A stretch of DNA of 64,000 nucleotides from Holacanthus passer (taxonomy: Eukaryota; Chordata; Actinopteri; Pomacanthidae). The notes under the pieces are model-generated. The model made no database searches and was not told where the DNA came from. It was given only the letters and a program-made list of their open reading frames with translations. Shown here piece after piece: positions 51,570 through 62,423 of this stretch (position 1 is the stretch's first letter; each line of letters starts with the position of its first letter). The stretch is taken from the NCBI GenBank assembly GCA_025331565.1, contig JAFREQ010000025.1:248001-312000 (forward strand), read 5' to 3'. The translations under genes were made by a program, and so were the position numbers.

Positions 51570-51840
51570 ACCGGTGTACTGCAGCAGAAACATCGTCTTC
51601 TGTCGCAGCTTTACGGATCAAAAATGTCCCACAGAGGTTAAAGTCTGTCAGGCCGGTTTAAATCCTTCAGGTCCGGGACTTTCTGGACCGGTACGATGCA
51701 CGTTCTGAGTCCGGTACAGTCCTGAATGTCCGCCGGTTAACGGTTAGCTAAGCTACCATCAAGCTAGCAGCACGGTTAATGACAACTTCCGGCTGCGACT
51801 TTCAAAATAAATCCAACGGCGACAACTTGGAATACAACAA
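51570..51840 (-). promoter_or_regulatory. CpG-rich promoter block with ETS-type motif
   Basis: I count about 18 CpG in 270 bp, far above the surrounding DNA. ACTTCCGG at 51785-51792 is an ETS/GABP-type site, common at TATA-less fish and mammalian promoters. The block ends near the first-exon ATG on the minus strand. No TATA box is seen at a suitable distance. The plus strand shows no matching first exon, so a bidirectional promoter is not supported. Confidence 0.5.
51572..51593 (-). CDS. First coding exon candidate (MFLLQYT, phase 1 donor)
   Basis: On the minus strand an ATG in good context (A at -3, at 51591-51593) opens ATG TTT CTG CTG CAG TAC ACC G and is followed at once by GTGAGATG, a strong donor (51566-51571). 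An in-frame TGA lies 27 nt upstream (51618-51620), so this ATG must be the start if the transcript is coding. Twenty-two coding bases leave phase 1, which fits the phase 1 entry of the exon at 6997-7143; joined they would give Gly at the junction. The exon sits in a CpG-rich block, as expected for a transcription start region. I do not recognise the N-terminus. A chance ATG with a donor is possible, but CpG context, upstream stop and phase agreement argue for a real exon. Confidence 0.45.
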
Positions 51841-52379
51841 CACACTTAATTTGAGTTTTAAGAATCAAACAACAGAGAGAAGCTGTTAATTACAACAGTG
51901 AACGTTGTTTCTTCAGAGAATGCCATTATGTACACCGGATTTGAACACGTACTGGCTTTTCTTCAGCTTTAAAGAGACATTCAGCTTTTATTTTGAAGGC
52001 AGGTGCACCTTGTTTTCCTGTGTTAGAAATTGCAGCAGGTGTTAAAATTTCCACCAGATGCAGATTAACATGGGTGAAGTTTGCAGAGTGCTGTATATAT
52101 GTTTTTTTAATACAAAAAGATCAAATTAAGACACAGCGAAAATTCAAAATAGAGCAAATCACACAGAGTGACTTAAATATCCAACTTAAATATGTATCAG
52201 ATCATCAAATATTTCAAGAAAAATGCAAAAATATTTATTGCCTTTATAAGGGTGTGATTTTGTTCAAGTGTCTGAAGACAGAACTACAGAAACGCTTGTA
52301 CACAGATATTTTATGTTGTTGGTTGGTTTTATTATTTCATTTCATTCTATATGTCACATAATAGTTCTATGTTTATTTT
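51841..52379. other. Upstream flank of promoter, AT-rich
   Basis: From 51990 the DNA becomes AT-rich. A 122-codon plus-strand frame here has Lys/Ile-rich random composition and no splice context, and it runs into a LINE tail; not called. Confidence 0.4.
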
Positions 52380-52503
52380 TATCTTTCTTCAGCATTGTTG
52401 TCCTTGTTTTTCAGCTGCATGTCTATTTCTGTCTATTTACAGTACATTGAGAGTAACTCTGTGTGTACACATACTTGGCCAATAAACCTGATTCTGATTC
52501 TGA
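52380..52503 (+). mobile_element. LINE 3' tail with ATTCTG end
   Basis: The string TGTGTGTACACATACTTGGCC, AATAAACCTG, then ATTCTGATTCTGA (52491-52503) is the typical end of a fish L2/CR1-type LINE 3' UTR, closing on a short ATTCTG-unit tail. Severely 5'-truncated. The insertion is within about 550 bp of the CpG-rich promoter. Family level from memory; the ATTCTG end is visible. Confidence 0.7.
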
Positions 52504-52668
52504 AGACACGATGGAAGACGACACAGCAGAGGATAACTGGGTTGTTTGTCCCTGTCCTCCTCAGCGCTCATTAGCCTAGTTTACACCAAGGTTGGAAGAG
52601 ATGCAAGGATTTGTGGCAAAGCATAAAAAAAGGGGGGCCGTAAAAATTGGATTGGATATTCATTCACA
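52504..52668. other. Short spacer between LINE tail and Tc1 element
   Basis: No feature recognised except an A/G-run near 52625-52640. Confidence 0.4.
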
Positions 52669-53726
52669 CAGTAGCAGTCAAAAAAGATTTATGTGGCCTA
52701 AGTAACCAAAAAAATTGCAAACAGCAACAGGAAAATATGTTTTATATTTTAGATTCTTCAAAGTAGCCACCTTTTGCTTTGATGACAGATTTGCACGCTG
52801 TTGCTGTTCTCTCAACCAGCTTCATGGGTTTATCACCTGGAATGCTTCTGAATAAATTGTCAACAGTGTCGCCAGCAAAAACACCTCCACACCATTGCAC
52901 CTCCTCCTCCGTGCTTCATGGTGGGAACCACACATGCAGATACCATCCGTTCTCCTTCTCTGTGTCAAGCAAATACATGACAGTTTGAATCATCATCATC
53001 AGACCAAAGTACAGATTTCCACTAGTCTAGTGTCCAATCCTTGTGTTTCTTGGCTCAAGCAGTTCTGTTCTAGTTGGTCTCCCTCAGTAGTGGGTTATAT
53101 GCAGCAATACAACCATGAAGGCCTGATTCACACAGCTGATGTTTCGATGCGTCTGCTACTGTGAAGCATTTATGTGAGCTCTAATCTTAATTGGCAACTT
53201 CTGAGGTGGGTGACTATGATGAACCTCTCTGCAGCAGAGGTAACTCTTGGTTTTTCTTTCCTGGGGCAGTCCTCAAGAGAGCCAGTTTCATCATACCGTT
53301 TGATGTTTTTTCTTGCAACTGCATTGAAGATACATTCAAAGTTCTTGAAATTTTCTGGATTCACTTGCCTTCATGTCTTGCAGTAATGATGGACTGTCAT
53401 TTCTCTTTACTTAGTTGAGTGTTTCTCGCCATAAAATGGATTAGAACAGTATTTGAATAGAGTTATTTACTGTATCAACACTACCTCTGCACAGCACAAC
53501 TGATGGTCTCAAACGCATTAAGAAGGCAATAAATCCCACTAATTAACTTTTGACAAGTCAGACCTTTTAAATGAAAATCGTTCCAGGTGACTCCCTCATT
53601 AGCTGGTGTATTTTTTTGCTTACGACATAAATCAACATATGTTATTTCATAGTTATGAAGATATAATCTATAATGCAGAAACTGATGAACATAAAGAAAA
53701 GCCTTTGAATGAGAAGGTGTTTCCAG
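52669..53726 (-). mobile_element. Internally deleted Tc1/mariner transposon (pseudogene of transposase)
   Basis: The element reads on the minus strand. One edge (52669-52690) has a CAGTAGCAGTCAAAA terminal word; the other edge near 53705-53726 has the decayed GAATGAGAAGGTGTTTCC word. Between 53170 and 53364 the minus strand encodes a fragment of the transposase N-terminal DNA-binding region (NPENFKNFE, KRYDETGS, KPRVTSAAE), as in salmonid-type Tc1 transposases. Downstream parts near 52880-53010 (CTCCGTGCTTCATGGTGGG, CAGACCAAAGTACAGATTTCC) match the catalytic half. About 350 bp appear to be missing at about 52846 compared with the family I recall. Frameshifts and stops make it inactive; terminal repeats are worn. 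Confidence 0.85.
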
Positions 53727-56700
53727 GTATTTTGTTGTCTGATCTTCAAGTTCACCTGCTCCTAAATTGTGGAGAAATGCATCCAAGAACAGATCCTGCT
53801 CAAAGATTTACAAACCCTCTTTTAGTGCAAGAGCAAAATACAACGTTTTTGTTTTACCTTATTAACATGTGCACTGCGAAGCCAGTCTTATCCTCCACAG
53901 AAGTCAGATGCTGGCTGGTAGAAGAGCTCCTCCTGCACCCAAACTGTCCCTGTGCTTCACCACCAACGTCTGCTTGGCTCTTTGCCTAATATCACTGAGC
54001 CGCTCTCCATGCTGGGAAACAGTTCTCTGAGCACCTGAGCAACACATGTTAACCAAATGTGTTATCTCCTCCCAAGTTAGTTTAACATCATCTGCCCTCA
54101 GCGGCTCATTTCATGTACTGCATATTTGTTTGGGGCCATTCTGCACCATCAGTTTTTATCATGGGAGAAGCTTCAGTGGATTTTTCCATCACAAAATATA
54201 CAATGTTGTATGCGCCAACAAACAGTAATGACTGTGTGCTTGGACTGGTGGAATTAAATCCCATATACACTATACTTCATATTTACCATTAAGGTCCACA
54301 CCAGCGCAACAGCAGCAAGAAAGGAACAGCAATTTTATTTAACAAGTATTCTCCTCTCAAAGGTGTGTTTGCAGGGGTGATTGTTATATTTCTGGAGGCA
54401 GTGAAGTGGTAGCATAGGTTGATATTGTGTCCTGCCAAATTACACACCATTTACAAACACTGCAGGATGGACTAAATCATTTGAAAGGCTTTCAAAGTGA
54501 AAAGTCAGACAAATGCTTGGGCATCAGATGACCCACGGTTTTCTCTTTACTCTGTCTGAAACGGTTTTTGTTCCAAGGTGATATTCTGCATTTACCAGTT
54601 GACACCGACATCTCCTTGAAAAATGATTTTGAATTACTGTCCCTTCACCCCGGAACGAGAAAAAGGTCAGAGATAAACCGAATGTCAGACATATCCTAAA
54701 GTGGAAAAGAATTAGGCACGCGGCGCATCCATCATGGTCTGCAAAGTGTTCTCAGCATTGATTCTTAAACAACTTTGATGTAATTGCAGAAATAAATGAG
54801 GCACACGCTGTTCACGGAGCGCTAATGTTGATTTCTCAATCTGCACAGCCATTTTCTGGGTATGGAAATTACGTGTTTACAGCCAGTTTCTGCAGCAGTG
54901 ATTTCACGTCCTAGCAACACTACATATGAAATGCATTAAAGCAAAAAACCCTGATGTGTGAATACATTAAAAGTCAAAGAGCGCTCTAACTTAGTTTATT
55001 ACGGAAACAGCGAGTCATTTATCATCTGCCTTGGGACAATGTAGCTTGAAATAGAGTTTGCCTTTAGTGCGCCATACACAAGTGCATAAAGGGCAAAATA
55101 AAATAAGAACAGGGCTTTTAAGCTTAACGGGTATTTTCTATACAGCATTATAACTCGTTTGACCTTTCACATTTGTAAATTTTGTTGGCTCAGCATCTCT
55201 TGAGGCTTCAAACAGCTAATCAAGAGTGTGAAATTTACAGGAGATCACAGTACAAGTGCAGTATAAGAGGTAAGGGCCGGTTAATTGACTGCATTTGCTT
55301 ATTTTCTCAATCACCTTCCCAGTATGAGTAATGGGTTTTCCAAGAAAAAGCTGGAACACTGATTTAAAGTCTTAAAAGAGCTCAGTTGGATAAAGGTGAT
55401 GACATTTCTGTGCACTCATTTTTCAGTGTCAAACTCCTAAAAAATAATCACTAAGTAATGTTTTCTTCTAAGTTTAACCTTTGTTGCTTAAGAGGAAATA
55501 CTTAAGATTTAAAAGTCTACAAAAAGTAAAAGTAAACATAAGATGATATGAATGTCATATTACACAGAGTAGTATTTCATTATTATTATTACTCATGCAT
55601 TTGTGCATATGTGTAATTTTACTGTTGTTGTTGTTGTTGTTAAATCTGCAATAGTGCATCATATAGTCTAGGGTAATTGTAAATTTAATGTGTAAAATAA
55701 ACTTAAATTTTTAAACAAATAACAGCTGGGTTACACCACAACTGAATTCACTATATATAATGTGAATAACATGATTTCTGATTTCTCATGTCAAATAGAG
55801 TTTCATCAGTAATGGGGGTTCTTCAACAATGTGGACAAGATCTCCTATGATTCCCTGCTACATCATCAAACTACATCTTTTGTTGTTGTTTTGATTGAGA
55901 GAAATTAGGGCAGCAAATGCATACTGTGTGTTTAAGTACAAGTACCTGAAATTTGTAGGCTACCCAATTGGAGTATTTGAGTAAAAATATGCAGTACTTA
56001 CCACCACTGCTAGTATCATTGTTTGCACAGGTCTTTGGGGAACATTCAAATGAAGTCGCATATGCTCCATGTTGTGATGTAAGTGAGAACTCAATTGTGG
56101 CCGTGTGCTGTAAAAGTGTTGAATGAGCCAAATTTAAACACCAGTATTGATCATCTGACGGTGATGTCACTGAGCAAGGCCAGGTGGGATTTGGCTGGCT
56201 TGGAATGGAAAGCGCTGAGCAGATGAGAGCGTCATTTTCTTTCTGTACGACGTCTTCAAGCCTAAGACAATCTAAAACAAGAAGGAGAGGAGATTTAAAA
56301 TCCCCCACTGGATGAGCAAGATGCTGTGTGCTTCATGCGTTGGCTGCACTGGTCTTTAGTGGTCGTGCAGAACTGTAGGGCCAAACAGGACTCTCTTTCG
56401 CGGTTCATGTTTCCTCTGAAGAAAGGCAGTCATAAATAATCTTAATGGTTCCCAGACTGAATTCAATTACCTCTGTCACCCAGTAGAAATGAATAAAAGC
56501 CAGAATGTGCTTTCTTATTCTATTTGCATGTCCCTGGGGGATGATGTTTGCATTTCTTCAATTTTCAGACAATGGTTTGTTCTCCATGGCTTGCTCAGTT
56601 AGAAAATTCATTTAATCAAATGCTAATTTGACATAATACCTAACAGATGCAGGAGACCTTCTGTGGCTTTTACAGATAGCACCGTGCATTAACACCACAA

Positions 56701-57454
56701 CAGGCCTGCGTGGCAAAGTGAACTGGGTGGCTTGAAAGTGGGGGGTGTAATAAATCAAAGTAATTCCTGCCAGAACATTTCCACTTCCTTCATAAATGAG
56801 GAAAAATCTTTACCGTCACTGAAACCATCACAGCAGCCATTTCTTCAGCCGGAGAGCCATGAATTTGACCCTGCTCCTTCCACCTAAAGCTGAATGTGCA
56901 GATTGGCTGATCATTCCTGAGAGCTGCATCTAAATTTTCAATTAAGTTAGAGAACATTAATTATTAAACTTACTATGTTATGTAGAAGCAACCCGCTGAT
57001 ATCTAACCCACACACGGACTGATGAATTACTCTCTTTATCAAAGCCTCCTGGTGCGCTCTCACCATCATTCCAACCATTTCATCATGAAAGATAACCTGA
57101 TTTTTGAAAATGGAATTATACAATAAAACAGTTGAAGATGTTGGATTTGTCGATTCTCTCTGAATGTTGTGTAGATCAAATAAAGCCACTTATTGTACTT
57201 TCACACATAGCATGAGTTTTTAAATCACAGTTGGCTTCCACTCTCTTCACATCCTTTTCAGAGCAGGAAACACACTCAGGACTTGTCCTCTGTTCTATGT
57301 TCACTGCTCCTGCATTTAGTAGAAAATGTGATGCGCCACATGTATGTTCCTTGCAGAGTAAATGGTGGTGGTGCACTGTCATGCAATCAAATGAGAGCTT
57401 TGAAGAATATGGTCCAGTGAATGTATCCTATATAGAAGTTGCCACTTTCAAAAA
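53727..57454. other. Unique DNA with element-like block, no gene
   Basis: No gene is supported. 54560-55330 is repeat-free, with mixed AT-rich and GC-richer words (for example CACGCGGCGCATCCATCATG, GAGGCACACGCTGTTCACGG, GCGCTAATGTTGATTTC), and looks like conserved non-coding DNA. A (TTG)n run lies at 55623-55641. 55871-56308 is open on the minus strand for 145 codons, without a recognised domain. Confidence 0.4.
55623..55641 (+). repeat. (TTG)n trinucleotide tract
   Basis: A 19-nt uninterrupted TTG/TGT run. Confidence 0.85.
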
Positions 57455-57570
57455 AGAGTTTGACATTTTGGGAAACACACCATACATAATACAGTATATC
57501 TTTTTAAAAATCTGTCGGAAAACCAGCGTGAAAACAATCATTTGTGGTTTTATGGGGTGACAGTTTCATA
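57455..57570 (+). repeat. Teleost repeat (TTTGACATTTTGGGAAAC type), internally deleted
   Basis: Begins GAGTTTGACATTTTGGGAAAC, as in the copy at 34571, then jumps to the far 3' part (AACCAGCGTGAAAACAATCA, TTTGTGGTTTTATGGGGTGA). The copy at 34571 keeps the 5' part that is missing here. Together the two copies show different parts of one family. Confidence 0.6.
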
Positions 57571-60500
57571 TTTACCGTCCAGACATGAGGGTGATTCAGT
57601 CATCTCGTCTAACTCTCGACAAGAAAGTGAAAAACCAAATTGCCCAAACTATCAAATTGTTCCTTTTACAAACTGTAGTGGTATTTGTATCCTCCATTTT
57701 CCAATCAATGAATCGTGCTCTTGCAGCTCAGCCAGGAACCACAAACGTCACATCTGATGGTTGATGATGTTTCATTAACTCCACTGGCCTCTGTTGAGTT
57801 GGCCTAAAAGACAGCGAGCAGATGGTTGTGAGCTCCACACACTCGTCTTTTTTGGCTTTTCATTTCTCCTCGTATCTCTGTGCAGTCGTCTTGTTCACCT
57901 TTTCCCACTTTCTCTCCCGCTCTCTGTCTGCTCCGTCTCCCCGTGCTGTCTGTCCTTCATGCCGTATCATCATCATTAATTCTCATTATTTCCCATCATC
58001 TGTTCTACGACTCCTCTCCATACCTTCTCGTTCATTAGTGATTAGCGAGTGATCATTTGGACCGGGAAGGTTGAGGCGATTCTCCAGAGCTCAGGAGCCA
58101 CACCTCATTAACTGAGCACCACATTGTCCCAGTGAACAGGCTGGCAGTCACCAGTTTGAGTGATGTAATGTACTGGGGGGAAAGTGAAAGAAGTGACGAC
58201 GAGAAAGCAAAAGTGTGACTGAGGTGCTTTATGTTCCGGGAACCTTGTGTTGAGGTCACTTATTTTCTCAGAGGGCGAGGAAAGAGATTGGCGTTTTGTC
58301 AGTGGCAGCATTCGGTAAATTGGATTAAGTCCACACGGAGGCCGACCGGTCTCCAGAGGGTCTCCCCCCCCGACATGAATATTGATGCAAGGGTTTCATG
58401 CTGTGCACATAATAAGAGCTCTTAACCTCTCTCGATCGCTGAATCCCTGTCAACAGCAAAGGCCTCAAACCATCACTCAGGCTCTGGAGGTCACTTGAAC
58501 ATAAAACATCATCAATATAGCAACGAGAGCAGGCTAAATGATTTGTTTTCATCACAAGGGAGTCCAACTTCCCATTAAAATGCCAAAAGGATCAAGTTCC
58601 ACAACACAACAGGTCCGTGACAGTGAGTGGGCTCTCTAATGCACTTTGGCAGCTGTGCCGTGCAGCTAGCTGGTCATCATATTTGGCACCAAATGTGCCA
58701 TCTGTGCAGATAAGCGTCACATAGACTGGCTTTTAGACAACATTAACACAAGGCCGACAGATCCGGGGTTTTATCATTCTATGTATAAGACCGAGATTTG
58801 GGACCAAGGAGACATCACTGAGAAGCAGTCAGATGGGGGAAGAAACACGAACAATAAGATAATACAGTTTTAAATAAAATTCCCAAGGTTAGCCAGAGAT
58901 ATTTGGAAGAGAGCATAAAAAGGCAACCGATACAATTATTAATCAAAGCTGCCATTTTGTCATCGATCAGAGTTTGCAGACCAACTGCCTGGTGCAACTC
59001 TGAGCTGTGAATGTTATGCAAATGTGGAATATGTGCACTGTGTTTTTGCACCTAGGCTCTGACCTTGTCACTCCCCTCAGTGAAACAGTGGGGAGTGACA
59101 ACAATCACTTCCTCCAGGAGAATGAGGCTACAGGTGGATGGAGATGAGGCTCTTGAAACGGTTCATATGAACAGCAGCAGTGGCAAAGACAGCATAGCCT
59201 TCAGGTGGGGGGAGGGGGCAGCAAAAGAGAGAACAGAGCGCTGATGTTGGTGGCTGGGGGGCCGAGGTACCAATCATGTCTTGCTCAGGATATTTGTTGC
59301 ATGTCATTCCCTCTCTCTCCCATTGCTCCCTGTCATGTCTCCACTAAGAGTAAGAAAGACATCCTTCCCCTCTAAAAAAAAAAAAAGGCTGTGTTGGATA
59401 TATGTTAGAGCAACACGAGTGCTGCATGTGGGTGTACGGAGGGACTCAAGCTGACTGACGTTCCTTCTTGTTAAAGGGTTTTTGGGGGGAGTTTTTCTTA
59501 TCCAAATCGAGGGTCTAAGGATAGAGGGTGTCGTATGTTGTACAGATTGTGAAGCCCTTTGAAGGAAGTGGGATTTGAAGGATTTTAGGCTGAAGAAATA
59601 CAATTAACTCGACTGTGCGAACGAGCTGGAGGACTTTTCTTCTTCTATGTGCACATGTGTTTTCCTGGAGTGACACATTATTGGCATTTTGGGTGTGCTC
59701 ACTTTTGGCTTTACCTCCAAATACATTGGCTAAATCTGTTGCCTTATTTACAAGGTGAGTGACTGTGGGGCTGCTTTAAATCAAAGCTGTGGTTTGATCA
59801 TGTTTAACTGACAGTGGCCTGATAAGGTAAGCAAACATCCCCTCAACTGTCATCAGCATTGTGATAAGTATGAAATCAGCTTTTTCAAACCAGTGTGAAG
59901 AACACAAACAAAGCTGTGTGAAATAACCAAAACTGTTCGACCTTAAACAGAAAAAATGTTTGAGTAGGAGCACATTGCTGGTATTAAAAAGGTAACTGAG
60001 AAAATGTGTTTCAGGGCCTTTAATTGAGTATAACACGTTGTCATAACTGATAGAAATGATGGTCGAAACTACAAAAATAAGACCCAAAGTCTGAAGTTTT
60101 AAATATGCAAAAATATACCCATCCTGAACATGATCTTATTTAAACCCACATCATCTCTCTGCTTATGGCTCAGCATGCACATTCTCAGGTAATTATGCAT
60201 CAGACACACTCCAGCTTCATTACCATTGCTTTCCTCCACGCGCAACATTCAAGTGTCAGTCACAGCTGATAGAGGAAAAGCGCCGGCGCATCCAAATCCG
60301 ACCAATCCGCCGCCCTCTGCCCTGCCCTCCACCTCTCACTCTCACCAATTAAGAGGGTGTGGTTAGCAGCCCTGAACTTGACACTTCCTGTCTCTCTGCT
60401 TTAATTATGTCTGAGTCCCTCAAGGCCGAAGAGAGGACAGGGTCCAATTAGTCGGCAGAGACAGAGGGCGACGGGTGACGTCAAGCGGGCCAGAATCCAT

Positions 60501-61122
60501 CAGAAGGGCCAGTTCGGCTGTTTGTGGCGATTTTAACAGATCATCAAAACAAGGGTGAGGATAAAGGGGAGAGGAGTGAAGGATGGGAGGGATCAGATGT
60601 AATAAAAAGACAGATATGAACACAGCTTAAATAAATAAAGATACCCATCATCAGCTAGTATGTGCTCAAATCACTCCCAAGGAACCTCTCATTTGATTCT
60701 CCCTTAATCTACCCCTGTTTTTATCACCACTTCACGTTTGATCTTTATTGCAACCCCCCTCTTTCATGAACAAAGTCTCATCCCCTCTATCCCTCTCTGC
60801 CTTCTTCTCCTCTCTTACAATCTCCCCTTAATCTCTGCTGTGCCCACGCATGTGAGTCTTTCATTGTTCTGGAACATGTCATATGTTTTTCAGCCTAAGT
60901 AAAATGTTAGCGCTCTTAACACCCTGTAATTTTCCACTCACATTTGTACGCCTGCAGATGTGGGCCAGTAAAATAAAGACAGTCCCAGCTTGGGCTCTCA
61001 GTTTTTTGATCTCTGGACTGCTGGCCTTCAAACAAAAGAGCAGATTGCATGTATTTGCATAGCTGTCCTTACCAAAATGAAAAGGGCTCTCACTTTGGTG
61101 TGATTCGAGCCACAGAGGAGAG
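57571..61122. other. Unique DNA with several element-like blocks
   Basis: No gene is supported. 57990-58440 and 60140-60470 are repeat-free and have the look of conserved non-coding elements (for example CACCAATTAAGAGGGTGTGG, TTTAATTATGTCTGAGTC). 57840-58010 is a pyrimidine-rich plus-strand stretch. A 13-nt A-run is at 59374-59386. The minus-strand frames here have no splice signals. Confidence 0.4.
59065..59101. repeat. Perfect 12-bp inverted repeat
   Basis: TTGTCACTCCCC (59065-59076) and GGGGAGTGACAA (59090-59101) are exact reverse complements, with a 13-nt spacer. The loop itself holds CAGTGAAACAGT. GC-rich enough to be stable, but no RNA gene is evident. Confidence 0.85.
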
Positions 61123-61139
61123 GTGTGTGTGTGTGTGTG
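61123..61139 (+). repeat. (GT)n microsatellite
   Basis: A 17-nt uninterrupted GT tract. Confidence 0.85.
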
Positions 61140-61759
61140 CTTTCTGTGTTTATTTATCCGGTGCGACACGCTGGTACATTTTTGATGAACCCGCATCAGC
61201 AGCTGTTTTAGATGGACACAGCCAGGAACAAAAAAAAGGCACAACAGCAGGTCCCGATATCTGCATTAAAACATTGATTAAAGCCCTCAAAGATACTGTC
61301 GAGGCAGCGCGGAGGAATGGAAGAGAGCCGGAGCTGTGGGGGTTAACACAGATTAGAAGGAGTTCTTCTCAGATCTAAGGAAAAGACCTCCTCACGGGGG
61401 ACAATGACACCGTTATCAGGTGTGAAGCAGAAATGTTGCCAGCAAAATCCTCTTTTTTGCTGTAAAATCTGGTCAATCCACCTGTCGTTGTAGAACCCGC
61501 CTCTGGTGAGGTGGAACATAACCTCCTAAGCGGTGAACATAAACACAGACACACACGTATATGCGGACGCACACACTCTTCTTGTAGTTGCTTTCTCTTG
61601 AACCCATCTACAAAATATATGAACACTGGAACTCCAATTTATCTACACCGCCACCAGTTCAAGGACACGGAAACAAGTGGTTAATAAGGGTCACGGTTTT
61701 GTCTTAACCACACACAAAACAAAGGTTGTTTTTTTTTTTTTTTTGTATTTCATCTGCAG
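61140..61759. other. Unique DNA before exon candidate
   Basis: The plus strand 61200-61375 is open (ICIKTLIKALKDTVEAARRN is part of it). It has an acceptor-like context only weakly and ends at TAA (61376-61378). I do not call it. From 61729 a T16 run leads into the acceptor of the exon candidate. Confidence 0.35.
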
Positions 61760-61932
61760 CAGCACCGTGTGCAACCTTCTTGCTGAGCGTTGCAGAAGCT
61801 GAAGCCAGAGACAGCTCCAAGGCTTCAGACAGACTCCGTGACTTTATAATTAGCAAAAATGACCTGGAAGAAATGCAAAAAGCCACCAGAGGCCGATTGA
61901 AAGAAGAGTGCAACGAGCAAGAGGAGCCCTGA
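61760..61932 (+). CDS. Terminal coding exon candidate, unrecognised
   Basis: A 16-nt T run (61729-61744) and GTATTTCATCTGCAG form a very strong plus-strand acceptor; a second AG three bases on makes it a tandem CAGCAG site (use at 61760 or 61763). The frame then runs 57 codons to TGA at 61930-61932. It begins Ala-rich (APCATFLLSVAEAEA), and its second half is charged and helical in look (SDRLRDFIISKNDLEEMQ, GRLKEECNEQEEP at the end). Charged heptad-like spacing would suit a short coiled-coil tail. I recognise no family, and no clear AATAAA follows within several hundred bases. The reverse strand is open over the same bases, so chance openness is possible. Confidence 0.35.
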
Positions 61933-62423
61933 GGGTCTTGTGATGACCAAAATTATCGGATTTATACAGTTATTATAATCGGCGTCATTAATTTGCTGCT
62001 AACATCTTCCAGCACGCAAGGAAAGGTCATGACTTCCACAAAGCTCCCTCATAAAAACAAATCATATTCTGCTGCGTGAGTGAAAGCTGTCTCTGTCGGT
62101 TCAACAGCCCAAGAAGATTGATGTCTCATCACAAGTGCTTTTTGGTTTTCAGTAAAATCTATTGAGTTCAGTGTGCAGAGAGATGCTGCCCATCAATCAT
62201 GCAGTAAGAAAACAATGCAATCTGATTGACAAATGGCATTTGGCTTGTTTTCTATCTGATAGATTCAGTTCTAGGTTTGTGACTCTTGATGAGGACATGT
62301 GAGAGTCAAGCTTTGAGAGCGCTTTTGTTTTACTGCGTTTCCTCTCTTCTCCTTCTGGCCTTTGAGATCATCAAGCATCAATCATCATATAGTCAAAATT
62401 TATTTAATACATCATCACAGTCA
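61933..62423. other. Unique DNA after exon candidate
   Basis: No polyadenylation signal AATAAA is obvious in this stretch, which weakens the terminal-exon reading of the preceding frame. No repeat recognised. Confidence 0.35.

Noticed and set aside
51993..52361. 122-codon plus-strand frame upstream of the promoter, as evidence for a divergent gene
   Set aside because: Lys/Ile-rich AT-driven composition, no donor, and it merges with a LINE tail.
53606..53989. 127-codon plus-strand open frame
   Set aside because: It starts inside the decayed Tc1 end and runs into unrelated DNA.
55871..56308. 145-codon minus-strand open frame
   Set aside because: No domain or splice context; residues at both ends are not protein-like.
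61049..61378. 109-codon plus-strand frame
   Set aside because: It begins in a GT tract; the later part looks protein-like but has no clear acceptor and no donor before its stop.
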